Assembly (NCBI GenBank): GCA_023412695.1
Contig: JAEYNG010000337.1
Span: forward strand, 1-10,830
Direction: 5' to 3'
DNA from: Planctomycetota bacterium
Lineage (GTDB): Bacteria > Planctomycetota > Phycisphaerae > Phycisphaerales > UBA1924
DNA: 10,830 nt
The first letter of the stretch is position 1. Each line of letters begins with the position of its first letter. The notes under the pieces are model-generated. The model saw only the letters and a list, made by a program, of their open reading frames with translations, was not told where the DNA came from and did no database searches. The translations under genes were made by a program, and so were the position numbers. Positions 6,451-10,830 of this stretch are shown one piece after another.

Positions 6451-8298
6451 TCATTTGCCTCCGGGCAGGCCCAGCCATTGATCGAGCAGGATCGCGGCGT
6501 GCGCGGGCTCGGTGTCCCATGGGAACATCGGCCTGGGCCACGCCGAGCGACGCCCCTGGGCGTCGATTCGCGCGATGCCGAGTCGGAGCCACCGACCGTC
6601 GCTGATCAATCGGCCGGGGATCGGGACCCACGCCGACCAGCGATCGAGCGTCCGGTTCACGGTGACCAGACCGCTCTCCCCTTGCGAGGTGACAAGGGTG
6701 CCATCGGCGTAGACCCGGAGCGTGAGCTCACCCCCAACGCCGGAAAGGCTGACCAGCAGTTCTTCCGCCACGGCCGGCGTTGCATCCGCCGACTCGCACT
6801 CGAAGTAGAGCGTCCAGGACGTTGTTGCTGGCGACGCGCCAATCCCCGGCGCATCCTGCCGCAGAAGAAGCGCGGATGTGCGTCGGCCGGGCGCGACGAC
6901 GGCGCGTCCCGTTCCGGCGGGTGAGCGCCCTGCCCGCGCATCGCCGGTGTCGGTGCAGGACTCGCGCCATGTCGGGAGCGTCCAGTCGGCGAAGAACGGC
7001 CCGATGGTGATGCCGGGCGGGCGAGCCTCGACCGCGCGGGGAACGACTGCGCGCGTGGCAGACCAGCCTGCCACCTGCACGACAACGGTGTCGTCACGGT
7101 TGACGCTTGTTGCGGGTGCGAAGTCGGCTGTTCCAACCGTGCCCGGAGCGAGACCCACAACGTCCTCCGCGCGTGCCACACCGGGACGCAGGATGATCAT
7201 GGCCGCAGTGGGCGAGCCGGGCGCGAGGGAGAGGCCGGACAACTGTGCGGCTGGTGCACCGGTGTTGGCGTCGAGCACGGCGGCGTCGTCTGCTATCCAC
7301 GCGGCGTATCGAGGTTGTACGGCGAGCCACTCGCGGGCACGCTGCACGCGTTGCTGCGGTGTCGCGAGAGGGGAGAGCAGGTCCGTACTCAATCGGGTGA
7401 GCGTGCCGTCATCGCCCGGCCAGCTAGGAACGTTCGCGTTGCCGAAGTCGGAGACAAATGTCAGCCGGGCACGGAAGTCTGCGGCGACGGCAGCGTCCGC
7501 GGCCGCGAGTCGTTCGAGCGCTTCGCTCCACACGGCTTCGACTTGTTCAGCGAGCGATTCAATCGTCTTGTCGGAAAACTCGTCGAACGCCGGGCCCGGT
7601 GCCAGGAGCGGCTCGCCCGCGGCGAGGCGGGCACGCCATCGCTCGAATGGAGAGTTGCGAAGCGCAGCGAGGCATGCTCGGGTCCACGCGGACTCGATCG
7701 GCTGGGACGTGCGGCTGGTGGCGAAGGGGGCGCGGCGGATCCAGCCTGTGCGGATTCGCATGTCGGCGAGCACGAGGTCTTGGCCATCGGACTCCGGCGG
7801 GATGTCGATGATCAGGTACCATCGCCCGTCGGGGGAAAGATCGGTTCGGCGGGCCGCGGCCGGGGACTCATGGGCTTCCCACGACAACGGCACGCCCATC
7901 CACACGGCGGCACGCGAGTGGATGAATCGGTCGCCTGGCGAACCGGTCTCAGAGCCGGGTTGCGAGGGTATGGTCGACGGCCCGATCCACCACAACGGGG
8001 CATAAAGAGCCGCTCCGCCGCTGAGTCGCGCTGGCACGATGCCGGCGTCGATCTGGTTCTGGGTCGGCACAAAGGGCACAACGAGCGGCGCGCCGGAACG
8101 CGCCCAGATCTCGATATTGGCAATGGGTGATGCACCCGCTCGGGCGGGTTGCACTGCGGCCCGTGTCGTTGCGGAGATGGAGACGACGAACAGGATCACG
8201 AAGTACACGGTCCATCGGAGAGCGTCACAAAAGTACGAGCGCGGAATCTCCGATAACGAGCGCAGCACGCGGGGCGGGGTCTGGAGGGAACGCGGCAT
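6451..8298 (-). CDS. Unrecognised secreted or membrane-anchored protein
   Basis: I do not recognise this 615-residue protein. The ATG at 8298 is the first ATG in the frame; a longer form would need TTG at 8385 and overlap the glycogen-binding gene further. GTG codons downstream (for example at 8268) are alternatives, and no clear ribosome binding site supports any of them. An Arg-containing N-terminus is followed by a hydrophobic segment TVYFVILFVVSISA (30-43) and a small-residue region, fitting a signal peptide or N-terminal anchor. The rest is Ala/Arg/Pro-rich without cysteine motifs. Residues about 240-275 are a helical stretch. Residues about 495-590 alternate beta-like segments with Trp and Gly (WTLYFECES, LTLRVYADGTL, RWSAWVPIPGRLISDGRWLRLGIARID), suggestive of a jelly-roll domain; this is a guess from pattern only. 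It converges on moxR with a 3-bp gap and diverges from the CBM48 gene at a shared CATG. Confidence 0.8.
   Translation of the reverse strand: MPRSLQTPPRVLRSLSEIPRSYFCDALRWTVYFVILFVVSISATTRAAVQPARAGASPIANIEIWARSGAPLVVPFVPTQNQIDAGIVPARLSGGAALYAPLWWIGPSTIPSQPGSETGSPGDRFIHSRAAVWMGVPLSWEAHESPAAARRTDLSPDGRWYLIIDIPPESDGQDLVLADMRIRTGWIRRAPFATSRTSQPIESAWTRACLAALRNSPFERWRARLAAGEPLLAPGPAFDEFSDKTIESLAEQVEAVWSEALERLAAADAAVAADFRARLTFVSDFGNANVPSWPGDDGTLTRLSTDLLSPLATPQQRVQRAREWLAVQPRYAAWIADDAAVLDANTGAPAAQLSGLSLAPGSPTAAMIILRPGVARAEDVVGLAPGTVGTADFAPATSVNRDDTVVVQVAGWSATRAVVPRAVEARPPGITIGPFFADWTLPTWRESCTDTGDARAGRSPAGTGRAVVAPGRRTSALLLRQDAPGIGASPATTSWTLYFECESADATPAVAEELLVSLSGVGGELTLRVYADGTLVTSQGESGLVTVNRTLDRWSAWVPIPGRLISDGRWLRLGIARIDAQGRRSAWPRPMFPWDTEPAHAAILLDQWLGLPGGK
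8283..8288 (+). promoter_or_regulatory. Ribosome binding site of the glycogen-binding protein gene
   Basis: GGAGGG, 8 bases before the ATG at 8297, is a near-ideal Shine-Dalgarno sequence. It decides the start at 8297 against the open frame that continues upstream to 8039, which is only antisense to the neighbouring gene. It lies within codons 4-6 of the divergent gene. Confidence 0.7.
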
Positions 8299-8608
8299 GG
8301 TTCTGTGTGAGATCGATGGCACGCATGAGTTCCGTGTATACCTGCCGCAGGCGACGGCCGTCGATCTGGTCGGCGCGTTTACCAACTGGCGGGCGAGCCC
8401 GATCCGGATGATTCGCGAGCATACCGGGTGGTGGTTCGTCCGTCTCGAACTGCCGCCCGGAGATCATGATTTCTCCTATCTGGTGGACGGATCGACGTGG
8501 CTGCCGGATTACGCGGCGTCGGGAGTGAGGCGGAACTCCTACGGCGGCTGGGTCAGCCAAGTAGCCGTTCCATCGCGGCGTGCAGCGGCGTCGGCCGCGG
8601 CGGCCTGA
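8297..8608 (+). CDS. Stand-alone CBM48/AMPK-beta-type glycogen-binding domain protein
   Basis: A 103-residue cytoplasmic protein that is almost entirely one carbohydrate-binding module of family 48 (isoamylase N-terminal or AMPK beta subunit type). The early-set beta-sandwich signature runs in order: VDLVGAFTNW (22-31), GWWFVRLELPPGDHDFSYLVDG (44-65, with W45/W46 and the LPPG turn), then W68, D71 and NSYGGWVSQVAV (80-91). The family binds alpha-1,4-glucans such as glycogen, either within branching and debranching enzymes or as a regulatory subunit. Here no catalytic domain is attached and no glycogen enzyme is in the window, so the partner is unknown. A short Ala-rich tail with two Arg closes the protein. 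It ends 59 bp from the convergent gdhA stop, with a hairpin terminator between them. Confidence 0.85.
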   Translation: MVLCEIDGTHEFRVYLPQATAVDLVGAFTNWRASPIRMIREHTGWWFVRLELPPGDHDFSYLVDGSTWLPDYAASGVRRNSYGGWVSQVAVPSRRAAASAAAA

Positions 8609-8616
8609 AGCCAATG

Positions 8617-8641
8617 AAAAAGGGCCGGCGGTTGCCGGCCC
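8617..8641 (-). terminator. Rho-independent terminator of gdhA, possibly bidirectional
   Basis: GGGCCGGC (8622-8629) and GCCGGCCC (8634-8641) form a perfect 8-bp GC stem with a GGTT loop. Read on the minus strand it is followed by five T (complement of A at 8617-8621), starting 26 bases after the gdhA stop. Read on the plus strand the tail is only CTTCAT, so termination for the CBM48 gene would be weaker. Confidence 0.85.
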
Positions 8642-8667
8642 CTTCATAGACGGTCTCGGATTGCGGT

Positions 8668-10011
8668 TTACGGGAAGATGCCGCGAACCTGGTAGACCTT
8701 GCCGATGTTCTCGAGCGCGGCGATGTAGGACGCGGTCCGCATGTCGCAGTTGTACTTCTGGCGGGAGAGCTTGGTACGGCGGGCGGCCATGACCATGTGG
8801 CGGTTGAGCGCCTGGTCGACCTCCTCCGCGTCCCAGGAGACGCAGCTCTTGTTCTGGACCCACTCGAAATAGGACACGGTCACGCCACCGGCGTTGGCGA
8901 GGATGGCGGGGATGACCTCGATGCCGCGCTCGGTGAGCACACGGTCGCCCGCGGGCGTGGTCGGGGCGTTGGCGCCCTCGACGACGACCTTGGCGTTGAT
9001 CCAGCCGGCCTGCTGCTCCTGGATCATCTGTTCCAGGGCGGCGGGGATGAAGGCGTCGACCTTGGCCTTGTAGAACTCCTCGACCGAGATTTTGGTGGAG
9101 TTCGCAAAGCCCGCAACGCCGCCGTGCTTGGCGACATGGACGGCAAGGGCCTCGGTGTCGATGCCCTTGTCATTGAAGATCGCGCCGGTGTGGTCCATGA
9201 CCGCGTGGAGCTTTGCGCCCATCTTGCCAAGGATGCGGCCGGTCCACGAACCGACGTTGCCGTAGCCGATGAGGCTGAAGCTCATGCCCTCGATCTTGAT
9301 GCCAAGCTCGGGCGCGAGCTCGACGAGCACGTCAACCAAGCCCTGCCCGGTAGCCTTCTCGCGGCCGAGGGAGCCGCCGTACTCGACTGGCTTGCCGGTG
9401 ACGACGGCCTCGGGGTTGTGCCCGCCCATCTCGGACAGGAAGGTGAACGTGTCGGCGATCCAGGCCATGTGCTGGGCGTTGGAGCCGACGTCGGGCGCGG
9501 GGATGTCGTAATCGGGGCCGATCTGGTGAGCGATCGCCGTGGTGAAGCGGCGGACGATGCGCTCCATCTCCGCCGGGGAGTGCTTGCGCGGGTCGACCTT
9601 GATGCCGCCCTTGCCGCCGCCGAAGGGCACGCGGACGAGCGAGGTCTTCATGGTCATGAGGAACGCGAGGCTCTTCACATCGTCAAGGTGCGTGGCGGGG
9701 TGAAACCGGACGCCGCCCTTGTAGGGACCGAGGGCGTTGTTGTGCTGAACGCGGTAGCCCTTGAAGAGCTTGAAGGTGCCGTCGTCCATGCGGACGGGGA
9801 AGTGCCCCATGATCTCGTTCTTGGGCTGCGCGAGGATCAGCTGGATCTCGTGCGGGAGTTCCATCATCTCCGCCGCGGTCAGCATGGTGTCCACGGTCTG
9901 GAGGTACAGGTTGTTCGGATCGCGCGGGAGTCCGACCTCGTCGAACACCGGGCTCTTGAACAACTCGCGACGCGGGGCGGCTGACGGCTTCGAAGGGGCG
10001 ATCGTGGTCAT
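8668..10011 (-). CDS. gdhA: Glutamate dehydrogenase (Glu/Leu/Phe/Val dehydrogenase family)
   Basis: A 447-residue cytoplasmic enzyme for the reversible oxidative deamination of glutamate to 2-oxoglutarate and ammonium, linking carbon and nitrogen metabolism. The substrate domain shows YRVQHNNALGPYKGGVRFHP (86-105, K98), PFGGGKGGI (129-137, catalytic K134) and PAPDVGSNAQHM (171-182, catalytic D174). The Rossmann domain starts SLIGYGNVGS (246-255), and D273 at the end of the second strand hints at NAD rather than NADP, though weakly. EGANAPTTP (345-353), ILANAGGVTVSYFEW (370-384) and the final helix MRTASYIAALENIGKVY complete the family pattern. Length and motifs match the short hexameric bacterial/archaeal type (RocG/GudB-like). 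The ATG at 10011 is chosen because homology begins soon after it, GAGG lies just upstream, and the possible TTG at 10146 would add 45 Arg-rich residues across the control region. Confidence 0.96.
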   Translation of the reverse strand: MTTIAPSKPSAAPRRELFKSPVFDEVGLPRDPNNLYLQTVDTMLTAAEMMELPHEIQLILAQPKNEIMGHFPVRMDDGTFKLFKGYRVQHNNALGPYKGGVRFHPATHLDDVKSLAFLMTMKTSLVRVPFGGGKGGIKVDPRKHSPAEMERIVRRFTTAIAHQIGPDYDIPAPDVGSNAQHMAWIADTFTFLSEMGGHNPEAVVTGKPVEYGGSLGREKATGQGLVDVLVELAPELGIKIEGMSFSLIGYGNVGSWTGRILGKMGAKLHAVMDHTGAIFNDKGIDTEALAVHVAKHGGVAGFANSTKISVEEFYKAKVDAFIPAALEQMIQEQQAGWINAKVVVEGANAPTTPAGDRVLTERGIEVIPAILANAGGVTVSYFEWVQNKSCVSWDAEEVDQALNRHMVMAARRTKLSRQKYNCDMRTASYIAALENIGKVYQVRGIFP

Positions 10012-10047
10012 GATCCTCGCCTGATGCGTGTGACTACCACCGCGTCT

Positions 10048-10074
10048 GAACGGGAACGACATTCGTCCCCGTTC
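10048..10074. promoter_or_regulatory. Near-perfect 12-bp dyad upstream of gdhA
   Basis: GAACGGGAACGA (10048-10059) and TCGTCCCCGTTC (10063-10074) are inverted copies matching at 11 of 12 positions around a CAT centre. The dyad lies 37-63 bases before the gdhA ATG. It could be an operator or a hairpin in the gdhA leader; the sequence alone does not decide. There is no T run after it on the gdhA strand. Confidence 0.5.
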
Positions 10075-10159
10075 GTTCTTCGGCATGTTCCCCGCGGGTA
10101 CCCTCTTGCGTGGAAACGGGCCGAGTTCACGCACCGACCGCGGCAATGTACGGCGCGCG

Positions 10160-10189
10160 CCCCTGGCGCCGAACAGCCGGACCCAGGGG
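10160..10189 (+). promoter_or_regulatory. Hairpin that would cover the ribosome binding site of the receiver-like gene
   Basis: CCCCTGG (10160-10166) pairs perfectly with CCAGGGG (10183-10189), with a 16-base loop. The right arm holds most of AGGGGA (10185-10190), the Shine-Dalgarno sequence 5 bases before the ATG at 10196. Folding would therefore block ribosome binding. Pairing is seen in the sequence; a regulatory role is inference. Confidence 0.4.
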
Positions 10190-10195
10190 AACTTG

Positions 10196-10606
10196 ATGAT
10201 ACTCTATCTATCGGCTGATCTCTTGTGGGGAACCCGCATCAAGGGCACCGCTGAGGCCCTTGGAATCGGCGCCCGGCCGGTCCGTTCGCTCGAGATGCTG
10301 GAGGCCCGGCTGGCTGACTCCCCGGTCCATGCACTCGTGGTTGATCTGGAGGCGCTGGACGTGGGGCTCGCCTTGATCCATCGCCTGCGAGGCTCGCGCG
10401 CGACCCCCACCGAACGCGGGATCAAGGTTCTGGCGTTCGGTCCGCACGTGGAGGTGGAGGCGTTCGAGCAGGCGCGGGAGGCCGGGGCGGACAAGGTCTT
10501 GCCGCGGGGGGCCTTCTCCGCGCGTCTCCCGGAATGGCTGGCCGCGCTTGACCAGGAGGAGCGGCCGCTGGACGCTGCGGCGGGCGGTCTGCCAACTGAG
10601 GAATAG
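10196..10606 (+). CDS. Degenerate response-regulator receiver (pseudo-receiver) protein
   Basis: A 136-residue single-domain protein with the alternating beta/alpha pattern of a CheY-like receiver: strand MILYLSADL (1-9), strand HALVVDLEAL (45-54), strand IKVLAFG (76-82), then a helix AFEQAREAGADKVL (89-102) and the turn PRGAF (103-107). D50 sits where the phospho-acceptor Asp lies at the end of strand 3. The acidic pair after strand 1 that binds magnesium is replaced by SAD (6-8), and the conserved Lys of the KP motif appears as R104, so ordinary phosphorylation is doubtful. There is no output domain; the last 20 residues are a polar tail. The ATG at 10196 is preferred over ATG 10085 because AGGGGA lies 5 bases upstream and the receiver fold begins at once. 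The gene diverges from gdhA. It could be a protein-interaction adaptor; the partner is unknown. Confidence 0.7.
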   Translation: MILYLSADLLWGTRIKGTAEALGIGARPVRSLEMLEARLADSPVHALVVDLEALDVGLALIHRLRGSRATPTERGIKVLAFGPHVEVEAFEQAREAGADKVLPRGAFSARLPEWLAALDQEERPLDAAAGGLPTEE

Positions 10607-10830
10607 CCCGCGGAAAGCTGGCCACAAATGCAGTTCCGGACTATCCTTGCCGTTCCGGCGGACGCCGGGCCGAGGCATTCCCGCGCGTGCGGGAACGGCG
10701 AATCGAACCCCAAGCCGCCCCTGGGGGGCACCAGTTGCTGAACCCCGCCGCGTCCGGCCTCGAGCACCGGCCACTCATGGATGGCGGGGTTTGAGGCAAT
10801 CGGAGCCACTGAGGAGTTTCTGTTCTGATC
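10607..10830. other. Gene-free stretch with nested inverted repeats
   Basis: No supportable gene is seen in these 224 bases. An ATG at 10628 opens a 37-codon frame ending at the TGA 10739-10741, but without a ribosome binding site or family likeness. Structure is visible: GCCGTTCC (10649-10656) pairs with GGAACGGC (10692-10699); inside it CCGGCG/CGCCGG (10655-10668) and TTCCCGC/GCGGGAA (10678-10695) form local hairpins that compete with the outer arm. No T run follows, so it is not a typical terminator of the receiver-like gene. GAGGAG at 10811-10816 could serve a gene starting just beyond the window. Confidence 0.45.

Larger units (their letters stand above)
10012..10195. promoter_or_regulatory. 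Divergent control region between gdhA and the receiver-like gene
   Basis: A 184-bp gap between divergent starts that must hold the promoters of both genes. It contains a long dyad near gdhA (10048-10074) and a hairpin at the start of the receiver-like gene (10160-10189). I see no convincing -35/-10 pair on either strand; the region is GC-rich throughout. Confidence 0.5.

Noticed and set aside
6878..8005. Open frame of 375 codons on the + strand, antisense to the unknown exported protein
   Set aside because: The opposite frame has a signal-peptide-like start and ordered beta-like segments; this one is Ser/Arg/Ala-rich with no recognisable pattern or ribosome binding site.
8797..9984. Open frame of 395 codons on the + strand, antisense to gdhA
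   Set aside because: gdhA is certain from its catalytic motifs. The antisense product is a low-complexity Asp/Gly/Val/Leu-rich shadow.
10628..10741. Small frame of 37 codons starting ATG after the receiver-like gene
   Set aside because: No ribosome binding site, no likeness to a family, and the DNA is explained by inverted repeats.
10689..10748. tRNA-like pieces on the minus strand: a possible acceptor pair GCGGGGT/TTCCCGC, a D-loop-like AACTGGT and a T-loop TTCGATT
   Set aside because: Only 60 bases long, no 5+7+5 anticodon arm, a mismatch in the T stem and in the acceptor stem. It is at best a remnant and probably chance in GC-rich DNA.
1..10830. CRISPR array, insertion sequence, integrase, toxin-antitoxin pair or defence system
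   Set aside because: No regular repeats with spacers, no transposase or recombinase motifs, and no terminal inverted repeats were seen on either strand.

Overview
The window looks like a piece of a GC-rich genome from the Planctomycetota, most likely class Phycisphaerae. The best evidence is the large secreted protein at 1797-5174. Its tail carries the Asp/Asn-rich 'DCNTNG...DECE' calcium-binding stretch and a cysteine-flanked tandem dockerin-like domain typical of secreted Phycisphaerae proteins. An FHA-GAF-PP2C phosphatase, next to the tail of what may be a TPR protein, and a MoxR ATPase fit the same phylum. I see no mobile element, CRISPR array, rRNA or convincing tRNA.

Layout: (1) 1-102, + strand, the last 33 codons of a probable TPR protein. 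(2) 99-1736, - strand, an FHA-GAF-SpoIIE/PP2C phosphatase whose stop codon overlaps the stop of gene 1. (3) 1797-5174, - strand, a secreted 1125-residue protein with a YncE-like propeller, a two-haem cytochrome c peroxidase/MauG-like domain, an Ig-like domain, a DNRLRE-like domain, a Ca-binding stretch and a dockerin-like pair. (4) 5175-5376, a 202-bp divergent control region with a cluster of GTTCC/GGAAC pentamers. (5) 5377-6447, + strand, a MoxR AAA+ ATPase. (6) 6451-8298, - strand, an unrecognised secreted or membrane-anchored protein of 615 aa. (7) 8297-8608, + strand, a small stand-alone CBM48/AMPK-beta-type glycogen-binding protein, whose ATG lies in the same CATG as the ATG of gene 6. 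(8) a terminator hairpin at 8617-8641. (9) 8668-10011, - strand, glutamate dehydrogenase. (10) 10012-10195, a divergent control region with a near-perfect dyad and a second hairpin covering a ribosome binding site. (11) 10196-10606, + strand, a degenerate response-regulator receiver protein. (12) 10607-10830, no gene seen, but nested inverted repeats.

The genes do not form one obvious pathway. They are a signalling phosphatase and pseudo-receiver, a surface haem protein, a chaperone-like ATPase, a polysaccharide-binding protein and a central nitrogen-metabolism enzyme. Most neighbours are convergent or divergent, so multi-gene operons are few; 1797-5174 and 99-1736 are the only same-strand neighbouring pair. 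The most interesting signals are the very tight gene junctions, the orphan MoxR beside an unknown secreted protein, the composite haem/dockerin protein, and three leader dyads or hairpins near start codons. None of this amounts to a clearly new system.
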